From contig NZ_BOPB01000001.1 of the NCBI RefSeq assembly GCF_016863535.1, positions 124,001-188,000 of the forward strand: 64,000 bases of DNA, in the 5' to 3' direction. The notes beneath the pieces are model-generated. The model did not search any database, was not told the origin of the DNA, and saw only the letters and a program-made list of their open reading frames with translations. Source of the stretch: Micromonospora lutea (GTDB lineage: Bacteria; Actinomycetota; Actinomycetes; Mycobacteriales; Micromonosporaceae). Below are positions 35,956-43,967 of the stretch, in pieces; the stretch's first letter is position 1, and every line of letters begins with the position of its first letter. The position numbers and the translations under genes were made by a program.

Positions 35956-38280
35956 TCAGGAGCGGTAGCCGGCGGAGCGGTACTCGTACTCCCGATCGTC
36001 GTCGCGGTCGCCGGTGTCGCGGGTGAAGTCCCAGCCTCCGGCGGACTCCCGTCCGGGCCGCCCGCCGACCGCGAAACCGCCGATCTCCTGCCCGCGACGC
36101 CAGCCGCGGAAGTAACCGGTGGTGTTCTCGGCCAGGCTGGCCGCGTCTCGCACGATCCGCAGCGGGCGCTCCTCGCGCAACGGCGAACCAGGCACCAGGT
36201 TGGCCTGCGGTACGCGCTTGGGTAGCCCGGCGTTGGTTTCGTCGCCCACCGCGGGACGGGCCGCCTGCTCGGCGGCCTGCCATCCGCTGTCGGCCGTGGT
36301 GGACCAGTCCAGGTCAGCCTCTTCGCCGTGTCCCACGAACCAGGCGGAGCGGGCCTGCGCGAAGATCAGCAGATCGCCGTCGCCCTCGTCGGAGACCGGC
36401 GGTGGCCGGTGCTCGATCGGCGGCTCGGGTGCACGGCGGGCCGGCGAAAGCTCCAAGCGCTCGGATCCCCGGTTACCGCGTTCCGGGCTGTCCCGATCGA
36501 CGAGCCGTAGCGGCGGTGTCTCCGGTGGCGGCGCAGCCCCGTGGCGTAGCGCCCGGTCGGCCAGCGGTGGCGGCTCGACCAGCCGCAGCACGGGCGGCTC
36601 CGGCGGCAGATCGTCAGCGAGCCACGGCGGGGTGACCCGGCGTTCGGCGCTGTGGTCGGTGGGCGTCTCGGGTGCGCTGCGCCGACCCCGGTCGTCGTAC
36701 GAGCCGACGACGGGATTACGGGCCGAGCTGTCCGCCGGGTTCTCCGGGTTGTTGACCAACGGCCAGTTCGAGCGGGAGCCCGGGGGAGCGGTCTTCTCAT
36801 CCTCGGGGCGGGAGGCCGGTACCGGGACGCTGAGGTCGGTGGCGCTGAAACCGCCGGTCGGCGCCGATGGTCCACCGTTGGTTTTCGGCCGGGGCGGGAT
36901 GACGGTGCGTTGGCGCTCCGCTCGCGCGTTGTTGATCGCCGCGGTGGTCAGGGTCGGCCGGAACGGCTCACCGGCCTCGGCGGGCGGGATGTTCCCGCGC
37001 TGCGTCGGTGCGATCGGGGTGATCCCGGGCGGCGGCGGTGGCGGCGAGGAGATCGGTCGGTTGCTCGGACCCTCCCCACGGGAGGGTGACCCGGTCCGGG
37101 ACGGCAGGGCGGGTGGGCCGGCAACGGCGGCCGGAGTCACCGGCGCGGGCGCGACCGGCGGCGGAGCGACCGGCGCGGGCGCCACCGGTGGTGGCCCGAG
37201 CGGGCGCGGCGAAGGCGGCTGGGCAGTGCCCGGCACCGGCTCCGGCCGGCTGCGGCGGCCACCCCCGGCCGGCTCGGGTCCGTTGGGGCGCACCGACCGC
37301 AGGCCGGATGCGGTGTTGGGGGTGCTCGCCGACAGTTCGCCGACCTGTTCGCCGCGTCGTGCGGCGGCTCGCCGACCGGTCGCCTGCACCGGCCCGGCGG
37401 TGCGGGCACGCAGGGCGCCGACGAGCGCGTCGCAGCCGGCGTCACAGGCTCGCACCGAGGCCACCGCCTGCCGGATGGTCTCCGCGGCGGCGGAGGTGAG
37501 GGCCCGGTTGACCGTGGCCCGCCGGGGTGTCTCGGAGATGGCCACGCGCAGCGCGGTGACCGCCTCGTCGATCGCCTCAGCGTCACCGGCCCCCTCGGCG
37601 GCGAGTTGGGCGGTCACGGCGTCGGCGGTGACTGCGGCGTCGCGGGCACGGCTGGCCGCGTCGGTCAGCATGCCCGGCTCGGGAAGTGCGTCCAGCACGG
37701 CCAGCGGGATCGGCTCGGCGGGGTCGGGATAGGCGCGCAACGCGGCCGGGTAGAGCTCCCGGAGCACCTCGCGCAGCGCGACCGCGGCGGAATGCCGGCC
37801 GCTGGCCAGCGCGGCGTGTGCGGCGAGAATCTGCTTGTAACCGGCGAGGTCACGGGGGGCGGGCAGGGTCACCGCCGACAGGGCGCCGGCCTGCAGCGAC
37901 CGGGCCAGACCGATCGCGCGCCGCACAGCCGGCGGTGACTGCATCTCCTCCAGCGAGTCGTCGTCAGCGAACCGTTCGGCGAAGTCGTCAACCGAGTCGT
38001 CGTCGGCGATCGCCAGCGGACGACCGGCGGCGCTGAGCAGGGAGGTGATGGTGTGGTCGTCGCTGTCGGCGGCTATCGCCGCACCGCTCGGCCCGCCTGA
38101 GCGTTCCACGAGCAGCGTGACCAGCCGGGCGTAGCCCGTCGGATCGTCGCCGATCTCGCAGACATGCAGCAGACGGCCTGCGTCGTCGACCACAGCGGAC
38201 GTCAGCGCCGATCCGGCCGAGACCGGTCGGTCGGCCGGGTCCGCCGAGGTCAGACCGCAGTACACGCGCACGAGCGCCAC
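35956..38280 (-). CDS. IS110-transposase-like protein with Pro-rich linker and conservon-type C-terminal tail
   Basis: 774 residues. Residues 1-~120 follow the N-terminal layout of IS110-family DEDD transposases: VRVYCGLTSAD, VVDDAGRLLHVCEIGDDPTG, AIAADSDD, AAGRPLAI. A LRELYPAALRAYP segment resembles the IS110 middle region. The expected first Asp (Cys-Gly-Ile-Asp) is Thr11 and the Glu is Ala70, so catalysis seems lost. A ~230-residue Pro-rich region (~370-620) follows. Residues ~630-740 repeat the conservon kinase tail: IFAQARSAWF, WSTTADSGWQAA, GLPKRVPQANLVPG and FRGWRRGQ. The GTG at 38280 is preferred: AGGAGG stands 9 bases before it. No inverted repeats or second transposon gene are present. 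I infer a domesticated protein; the homology call rests on motif reading only. Confidence 0.65.
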   Translation of the reverse strand: MALVRVYCGLTSADPADRPVSAGSALTSAVVDDAGRLLHVCEIGDDPTGYARLVTLLVERSGGPSGAAIAADSDDHTITSLLSAAGRPLAIADDDSVDDFAERFADDDSLEEMQSPPAVRRAIGLARSLQAGALSAVTLPAPRDLAGYKQILAAHAALASGRHSAAVALREVLRELYPAALRAYPDPAEPIPLAVLDALPEPGMLTDAASRARDAAVTADAVTAQLAAEGAGDAEAIDEAVTALRVAISETPRRATVNRALTSAAAETIRQAVASVRACDAGCDALVGALRARTAGPVQATGRRAAARRGEQVGELSASTPNTASGLRSVRPNGPEPAGGGRRSRPEPVPGTAQPPSPRPLGPPPVAPAPVAPPPVAPAPVTPAAVAGPPALPSRTGSPSRGEGPSNRPISSPPPPPPGITPIAPTQRGNIPPAEAGEPFRPTLTTAAINNARAERQRTVIPPRPKTNGGPSAPTGGFSATDLSVPVPASRPEDEKTAPPGSRSNWPLVNNPENPADSSARNPVVGSYDDRGRRSAPETPTDHSAERRVTPPWLADDLPPEPPVLRLVEPPPLADRALRHGAAPPPETPPLRLVDRDSPERGNRGSERLELSPARRAPEPPIEHRPPPVSDEGDGDLLIFAQARSAWFVGHGEEADLDWSTTADSGWQAAEQAARPAVGDETNAGLPKRVPQANLVPGSPLREERPLRIVRDAASLAENTTGYFRGWRRGQEIGGFAVGGRPGRESAGGWDFTRDTGDRDDDREYEYRSAGYRS

Positions 38281-38344
38281 GGCGTCGTCCTCCTCCCGGG
38301 ACACAGGGCTTTCTCTGCCAGAGACTGATGCTCCCTGGTGCGGG

Positions 38345-39310
38345 TCAGTCGCGCCAGTCCACGACCGCAGAGATCTTCCCGACAATGGTCCGCCAACCCA
38401 GACTTGCGGTTTGTGCCCCAATTTTCTTCAGCCTACGCCGTCCCATGAAGGCGCCGATGCCGCCGCCGATCGACGCACGGAGCGCCTCGTCAAGGTCGTC
38501 GAGACTGGAGCCTGCGGAGAGCATGTGCAGCACCGCCGGCAACCGCAGGGCGTACGCCAGGTCGCGGGCCACCTCGCCGGCCTCGATGAGCAGCGTCGGG
38601 TCCCAGGTGTCATGCCCGCCGCGGAGGTTCTCCACGACGAGGTCGAGCTCGTAGACGTCATCCTCCAGCGGCGCGATGTCGGCGGGTTCCACCCGTTCGG
38701 ACAGTGCATTCCAACTGTCCAGCTGAGACAGGTCGTTGGGCGCCCCGGAACGGACGAAGCTGACCAGGGACTCCGGCGTCTTGAACAGCAGCAGTCGCCC
38801 CCGGTGGGTCAGGAAGATCGGCACCTCCTCGTCGCCCGCCTCGTCGACGGCGGGCTCCTCGGCCTCGTCCTTCCCGTCCTCGGTGGCGTCCCCGTCCCCG
38901 GTGGCGTCGCCGCGCTGAGCCCGCTTTTCCTCGTCCTCGCTCTCGGCGAACTCCCGGGCGACGTCCTCGTCGAGGATGACCACGTCGTCCTCGTCGTCGT
39001 CGCCGTCCCCGACCGTGTCGGCCTGCCGGCGGGCGAGGAAGGGGTCGTCCGCGTCGCGCTCGGCCACGTCGGTCGGGGTCAGTTCCCGGGCCGGCCGGTA
39101 CGCCCGCAGGGTGAAGCCGGTGCCGGACGGCAGCGCGATTTCCACCGGGTCGATCCGCAGCTTGTCCCAGAGCTCGCGGTTCGCGGTCTCCACCGCGGCG
39201 ACGTCGGGCGCGGAGTCGGCCGGCTCGGCGACGTCCGGCTCGCTGGTGCCGGTCGTGTCATCGAGCTCGGGCTCGTCGGCGTCCGGCCGTTGGGGCGACT
39301 GGCGGGCCAC
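38345..39310 (-). CDS. Acidic conserved hypothetical protein
   Basis: 321 residues. An acidic, Asp/Glu-rich low-complexity stretch (~95-160) divides the protein. After it comes an ordered C-terminal part with PIFLTHRGRLLLFKTPESLV, SFVRSGAPNDLSQLDSWNAL, VENLRGGHDTWDPTLLIEAG and GGGIGAFMGRRRLKKIG. I do not recognise the family and see no signal peptide or membrane helix. GTG 39310 is chosen because GGAGG is 5 bases upstream on the minus strand; ATG 39376 would add 22 residues. It lies 64 bases upstream of the IS110-like gene on the same strand, so the two are probably cotranscribed and may act together. Confidence 0.7.
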   Translation of the reverse strand: MARQSPQRPDADEPELDDTTGTSEPDVAEPADSAPDVAAVETANRELWDKLRIDPVEIALPSGTGFTLRAYRPARELTPTDVAERDADDPFLARRQADTVGDGDDDEDDVVILDEDVAREFAESEDEEKRAQRGDATGDGDATEDGKDEAEEPAVDEAGDEEVPIFLTHRGRLLLFKTPESLVSFVRSGAPNDLSQLDSWNALSERVEPADIAPLEDDVYELDLVVENLRGGHDTWDPTLLIEAGEVARDLAYALRLPAVLHMLSAGSSLDDLDEALRASIGGGIGAFMGRRRLKKIGAQTASLGWRTIVGKISAVVDWRD

Positions 39311-39441
39311 GGTGACCTCCGTGTGCGTCGGGCTACCACCCACGGCGCTGATGCCGGTGAGTGACTCTGGGCACATACCCTAGTTGGCTGCGCTGGGTAA
39401 CCGCTGGCCGCACCCCGGTGGCCCACCACGCGGATAACCAG

Positions 39442-39447
39442 TAGCGT
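39442..39447 (+). promoter_or_regulatory. -10 box (TAGCGT) for leaderless padR-type gene
   Basis: TAGCGT ends 8 bases before the ATG at 39456 and no Shine-Dalgarno is visible. Same layout as upp and the GPP34 gene. Confidence 0.4.
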
Positions 39448-39455
39448 GTCTACGC

Positions 39456-39797
39456 ATGAACGCCCAGGCGCTGCACGGACACCTCGACGCCCTGCTCCTG
39501 GCGGTGCTGGAGCGGGGGGCCCTGCACGGCTACGCCATCATCGAGGCCCTGCGGGTACGCAGCGACGGTCGCCTCGACCTACCCACCGGAACCGTCTATC
39601 CGGCGCTGCGGCGACTGGAGCGGGCCGGCCACGTGGTCAGCGCGTGGAGCACCGTCAACGGGCGGGAGCGGCGGACCTACGAGCTCACCGACGCCGGTCG
39701 GCGGGCGCTGGCCGACCAGCGGTCGGGGTGGCGTGAGTTCAGGTCGACGGTCGGCCGCTTCCTGGATCCGGGCACCACGACCGTCACGGCGGGCTGA
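39456..39797 (+). CDS. PadR-family transcriptional regulator
   Basis: 113 residues with a PadR winged helix: HLDALLLAVLERGALHGYAI, LPTGTVYPALRRLERAGHVV and ERRTYELTDAGRRALAD. Regulators of this small type usually repress a neighbouring membrane-protein or transporter gene. The candidate target here is the convergent permease-prefix protein gene, whose stop is 3 bases away; partner genes are more often co-directional. Leaderless start inferred from the -10 box. Confidence 0.92.
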   Translation: MNAQALHGHLDALLLAVLERGALHGYAIIEALRVRSDGRLDLPTGTVYPALRRLERAGHVVSAWSTVNGRERRTYELTDAGRRALADQRSGWREFRSTVGRFLDPGTTTVTAG

Positions 39798-39800
39798 CCG

Positions 39801-40472
39801 TCATCGGGTGGCCAGCAGCCAGGTGCGGGCGGCGCTGCCGAGCCAGACATGGGCGGTGGCGCCGACGACCATCCCGATGATCATCGGCGGCCAGGTCAGG
39901 GCCGCGTCCCACAGCAGGATCGACCAGGAGAACAATCCGACCCCGGCCACCGCGCCCAGCAGGGCGGTCCCGGTCAGCGCGACACCAACGCCACGCGCCA
40001 GGGTGGTCAGGGTGGGGTACGCCGAGCGGGCGGTGGCCGTGACCAGCACGAGGCCGGCCAGGCCGAGCAGGAACGCCCCGACCCAGAGCCACTCCACCGA
40101 CTGGGACAGCAGCAGGTAGCCGGAGGGCGGTCGCGGGCCGGTGCTCCAGCTCGAACCGTGCCAGGTCAGGTCACCGGCGATCGCGGCGATCGTGGCGAAG
40201 GCGACCACCCGCAGGGACAGCCCGCGCAGCGCGGCCACCGCGAGTTCGGCCTGGTAGGCCGGGGCCAGCTCATCCGGCGTACCGAATTCGGCGACCGCCT
40301 GCCGCGACGCCTCACCCGACGACAGGCCACTGTCCCGGTACGCCTCGACAGCGTCGAGCAGCCCGTGCCGCGCCTCGGTCATCAGATCGTCCCGCAGCCG
40401 GCGCGGCCCACGGAGTCGATCGGCGAGCTGCCGCAGGTGCTCCTCGACCAACACGTCGTCCCTGACCGGCAT
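39801..40472 (-). CDS. Membrane protein with N-terminal permease-prefix domain
   Basis: 223 residues. The N-terminal ~85 residues (VEEHLRQLADRLRGPRRLRD, TEARHGLLDAVEAYRDSGLS, EASRQAVAEFGTPDELAPAY) are a permease prefix domain 1 of the type often encoded beside PadR regulators. Four or five helices follow (VVAFATIAAIAGDLTW, WLWVGAFLLGLAGLVLVTAT, VGVALTGTALLGAVAGVGLF, WPPMIIGMVVGATAHVWLG). The ATG at 40472 gives MPVRDDVLVEEHLRQL. Its role is unknown. Confidence 0.82.
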   Translation of the reverse strand: MPVRDDVLVEEHLRQLADRLRGPRRLRDDLMTEARHGLLDAVEAYRDSGLSSGEASRQAVAEFGTPDELAPAYQAELAVAALRGLSLRVVAFATIAAIAGDLTWHGSSWSTGPRPPSGYLLLSQSVEWLWVGAFLLGLAGLVLVTATARSAYPTLTTLARGVGVALTGTALLGAVAGVGLFSWSILLWDAALTWPPMIIGMVVGATAHVWLGSAARTWLLATR

Positions 40473-40539
40473 GGCCCCAACCCTGCCATGCCGGCTCGGT
40501 TCCCGGCCTCCGGGGCATCCCGGAGACGCCCCCGAGGCT

Positions 40540-42297
40540 TCAGCCCGACACCGCCAGGTAGCCGTGCTCGGCGGCCTGCTGCACCATCCACTGATCCCGG
40601 TACCAGCCGGGCGTCGCCACGAGCGCCGCGTGCCCGCCCCGCTGCACGACCCGGCCGGCGTCCAACACCACGATCTCGTCGACTTCGGCAAGGCCGTTGA
40701 GCCGGTGGGTGATCAGCAGCACCGAGTGCCCGGCCCGGGTCGCGGCCAGCGCGCTGGTCAGTACCTGGTCGGCGGCGACCGGGTCGAGACCCTCGGTGGG
40801 CTCGTCGAGCACCAGTACGCCCGGCGCGGCCAGCAGGGCGCGGGCCAGAGCGAGTCGCTGCCGTTGACCGCCGGAGAGCTGTCCGCCCTCCTCGCCGACG
40901 ACCGTGTCCCAGCCGTCCGGCTGAGCCCGGACCCAGTCGGCCAACCCGGCTGCGGTGGCGGCGGTGAACAGCGCGTCCTCGTCCGCCCCCGGACGGCCGA
41001 GCAGCATGTTGTCCCGGACGGTGGCGTGGAAGACGTACGCCTCGGCGAGCAGCCCGCCGACCAGCCGGGGCAGTTCCTGGGGCGGGTACGCCGACACGTC
41101 CCGCCCGTCCAGGGTGACCCGGCCGGCGGTGGGCGCCACCGCGCCGGTCAGGACGGCGGCCAAGGAGCTCTTGCCCGCGCCGCTCGGGCCGACGACGGCG
41201 ACCCGACGTCCGGGCGGCAGCTCAAGGTCGAACCCGTCGAGCGCGGCGGGCACACCGATCCGGTACCGAACGGTCACCCCCTCGAACCGGACCGTCGGTG
41301 CCGTCCCGGTCGGGCCGGCGGTGTCAGCGTCGGCGGCGGCCCGGGCGGTCTCGGAGCCGACGTCGTCGGGTGCCAGGAGCTGGGCGACCCGCGTCAGGCC
41401 GGACCGCAGACCGGTCCATTGCCGGGCGGCCCCCACCAGCGCGAGCGCGATCTCCACGGCGGCCAGTGTGCCGACGGCCAGGACACCGATCAGCACCCCG
41501 TCCACCCCGGCGCGGAGGGCCACGAACACCACCGTGCCGGCGGTGAGGCCGGCCACCAGCACTCCGGCCGCGTCCACCGCGAAGCCGAGTGCCGCGAGTC
41601 GCCGCTCCAGCCGGGCCAGCCGGCGGGCCCGCCGACCGGCGGCGGCCAGCGCGTCCGAGGCGGCACCGAAGGCGGTCAGGTCGGCCGCGCCATGAGTGAG
41701 ATCGATCGCGTCGGCGGCGAACGCACCGCGCAGTGGTGCCACCTCCGCGCCGGCCCGTCGGGTCAGCGCGATCGCCAGCGCCGGCAGGGCCACGGCGGCC
41801 ACCAGCAGCCCGACGGCGAGCGCGAGCGCGGCCGGCAGCGAGACCAGCACGGTCAGCCCGACGGCAAGTACGCTGACCAGCCCGGCCGCTGCCGCCGGCA
41901 CGACCACCCGCAGCAGCAGATCCTGTACCGCCTCCACATCGGAGACCAGTCGGCTCAGCGCGTCCCCGCTGCGTGGCGGGTTGCCGCGTCGAGCCGCCAG
42001 GGTGTCGAAGACCCGGGCCCGAACGTCGGTGACCAGGCGCAGCACGGCGTCGTGCCCGGCCAGGCGTTCGGTGTAACGCAGCACGCCCCGGCCCACCGCC
42101 AACGCCCGTACCGCCACGATCGCCACGGTGAGCCGGTCCAGCGGGGGCTGACCGGCGGCGGTCATCAGCAGCCAGGTCGCGGTCGCCATCAGGGCCAGCC
42201 CGGCGAACTCGGTGGCCGAGGCGAGCAGACCGGCACCGATCAGGCGGGTCAGGTACGGCCGAGCCAACCGCAACACGACCAACTCGGGTGCCCTCAT
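40540..42297 (-). CDS. cydC: Thiol/heme ABC exporter subunit CydC (cytochrome bd assembly)
   Basis: 585 residues, half of the CydDC exporter needed for cytochrome bd assembly (export of glutathione/cysteine-type thiols, heme-linked). Six-helix exporter domain (~1-300), then an ABC domain: Walker A GPSGAGKSS, signature LSGGQRQRLALARALL, Walker B GVLVLDEPTEGLD, H-loop ITHRLNG. ATG 42297 overlaps the cydD stop as ATGA. It is the fourth gene of cydABDC, all on the minus strand. Actinobacteria lack glutathione, so the physiological substrate here is open. Confidence 0.92.
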   Translation of the reverse strand: MRAPELVVLRLARPYLTRLIGAGLLASATEFAGLALMATATWLLMTAAGQPPLDRLTVAIVAVRALAVGRGVLRYTERLAGHDAVLRLVTDVRARVFDTLAARRGNPPRSGDALSRLVSDVEAVQDLLLRVVVPAAAAGLVSVLAVGLTVLVSLPAALALAVGLLVAAVALPALAIALTRRAGAEVAPLRGAFAADAIDLTHGAADLTAFGAASDALAAAGRRARRLARLERRLAALGFAVDAAGVLVAGLTAGTVVFVALRAGVDGVLIGVLAVGTLAAVEIALALVGAARQWTGLRSGLTRVAQLLAPDDVGSETARAAADADTAGPTGTAPTVRFEGVTVRYRIGVPAALDGFDLELPPGRRVAVVGPSGAGKSSLAAVLTGAVAPTAGRVTLDGRDVSAYPPQELPRLVGGLLAEAYVFHATVRDNMLLGRPGADEDALFTAATAAGLADWVRAQPDGWDTVVGEEGGQLSGGQRQRLALARALLAAPGVLVLDEPTEGLDPVAADQVLTSALAATRAGHSVLLITHRLNGLAEVDEIVVLDAGRVVQRGGHAALVATPGWYRDQWMVQQAAEHGYLAVSG

Positions 42298-43967
42298 CGG
42301 CGCTCCCCGACGGGTACCGGAGCCAGTTCGGTGACCCGCCCGTCCTCGACCCGCAGGATGCGGTCGACGTCGGCCAGCAGTGCGGGCCGGTGCGCCACCA
42401 GCAGCGCGGTACGGTCGGCGACCAGTTGCCGGGTGGCCGACAGCACCGCCGCCTCGGCGGCGGCGTCGAGACGCGCGGTCGGCTCGTCGAGCAGGACCAC
42501 CGGCGCGTCCCGCAGGAACGCCCGGGCCAGCGCCACTCGCTGCCGTTGCCCGCTGGACAGGCCGTGCCCCCGCTCGCCGAGCAGAGTGTCCAGGCCGTCG
42601 GGCAGGGCGTCGACCACCTCGTCCAGCGCGGCGGCGTGGACGGCGGCAGCGAGAGCGGGAGGTGGGGTGTCGGGAGCGCCGAGCCGGATGTTGTCGGCCA
42701 GCGACGCGGCGAACAGGTGGGCCCGCTGTGGCACCCACGCCACCTGACGTCGCCAGGATTCCAGGTCGGCGTCGGCCAGGTCGACACCGCCGACGGTGAC
42801 CCGGCCCTCGGTCGGGCTCACGAGGCCGAGGAGCAGGTTGAGCAGGGTGCTCTTCCCGGCGCCACTGGGCCCGATGATGGCGATGCGTTCGCCGGGTCGG
42901 ATGGTCAGCGACACGTCCCGCAGCGCGGTGGTGCGCTCGTACTCAACCGTCACCGACTCGAAGCGGATCTCAGCGCGCCCGTCCGGTCGCGCGCCCGCAT
43001 GACCCGTCGGTGCCGGGGGTGCCGAGCCGGAGAGGGTGAGCGCCTCGTCCAGCGCGGTGAGTCCTTCCATGCTGGCGTGGAACCGGCTGCCGGCCGCCCG
43101 CAACGGCAGGTACGCCTCCGGCGTCAGCAACAGCACCAGCAGCGCGGTCTGCAACGCCAGCCCGCCGTCGAGCAGCCGGATGCCGACCGGGACGGCGACC
43201 AGCGCGACCGACAGGGTGGCGACGAGTTCCAGCACCAGCGCGGAGAGGAAGGCGATCCGCAGCGTCTTCATGGTGGCGATCCGGTGACCGTCGGCCATCC
43301 GTCGTACCGCGTCGGTCTGCGCCCGGGCCCGACCGAACGCGCGCAGCGTGGGCAGGCCGGCAACCATGTCCAGGAAATGCCCGCCGAGGAGGGACAAGCG
43401 CCGCCACTGGCGTTCGGTGGCGGCCTGGGCCTGCCAACCGAGCAGCGCCCCGAAGATCGGGATGAGCGGCAGCGTCAACGCGATGATCACCGCCGAACTC
43501 CAGTCGGCGAAGAGGACCCGACCCAGCACCGCGACCGGCACGGTGATGCTGAGCACGAGCTGCGGCAGGTATCCGGTGAAGTACGCGTCGAGCGCGTCCA
43601 GACCCCGACCGGCGAGCGTGGCCAACTGCCCGGCCCGCTGGCCGGCGACCCAGCCGGGCCCGTGCCGGGCGACCGCACCCAGCAGGTCGGCCCGCAGCGC
43701 CGCCTTGACCGTGGCGGCCAACCGCGCGGACACCGCGCCCTGTGCCCAGACCACCAGCGAGCGAGCCGCGACGGCGACCAGCAGGCCGGTCAACGCGGCC
43801 CGGTCCAGCCGCCCGGTGAAGGCCGTGGCCAGCAGCCCGGCCAAGGCGGTGGCCTGCGCCACGACCAGCCCGGCGGCGAGCACCCCGAGCAGCGTGAGCA
43901 GGACGAGGTCGCGTCGGGCCGCAGGAACCCGACGCACCAGCCGCGGGTCGAAGGGGCGGCGGTTCAC
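42294..43967 (-). CDS. cydD: Thiol ABC exporter subunit CydD
   Basis: 557 residues: exporter membrane domain (~1-310) with LVLLTLLGVLAAGLVVAQAT and YLPQLVLSITVPVAVLGRVL, then an ABC domain with Walker A GPSGAGKST, LSSGQRQRVALARAFL and VVLLDEPTARLD. GTG 43967 is preferred: it overlaps the cydB stop as GTGA. The ATG at 44018 would run 55 bases into cydB. The first Ser-Ser of the signature (LSSGQ rather than LSGGQ) is as seen. It partners CydC, to which it is joined by a 4-base overlap. Confidence 0.91.
   Translation of the reverse strand: MNRRPFDPRLVRRVPAARRDLVLLTLLGVLAAGLVVAQATALAGLLATAFTGRLDRAALTGLLVAVAARSLVVWAQGAVSARLAATVKAALRADLLGAVARHGPGWVAGQRAGQLATLAGRGLDALDAYFTGYLPQLVLSITVPVAVLGRVLFADWSSAVIIALTLPLIPIFGALLGWQAQAATERQWRRLSLLGGHFLDMVAGLPTLRAFGRARAQTDAVRRMADGHRIATMKTLRIAFLSALVLELVATLSVALVAVPVGIRLLDGGLALQTALLVLLLTPEAYLPLRAAGSRFHASMEGLTALDEALTLSGSAPPAPTGHAGARPDGRAEIRFESVTVEYERTTALRDVSLTIRPGERIAIIGPSGAGKSTLLNLLLGLVSPTEGRVTVGGVDLADADLESWRRQVAWVPQRAHLFAASLADNIRLGAPDTPPPALAAAVHAAALDEVVDALPDGLDTLLGERGHGLSSGQRQRVALARAFLRDAPVVLLDEPTARLDAAAEAAVLSATRQLVADRTALLVAHRPALLADVDRILRVEDGRVTELAPVPVGERR

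Noticed and set aside
35956-38280. An active IS110 insertion sequence
   Set aside because: No flanking IS ends or target duplication are visible, key acidic residues appear replaced and the gene is fused to a long tail, so a mobile element was not called.
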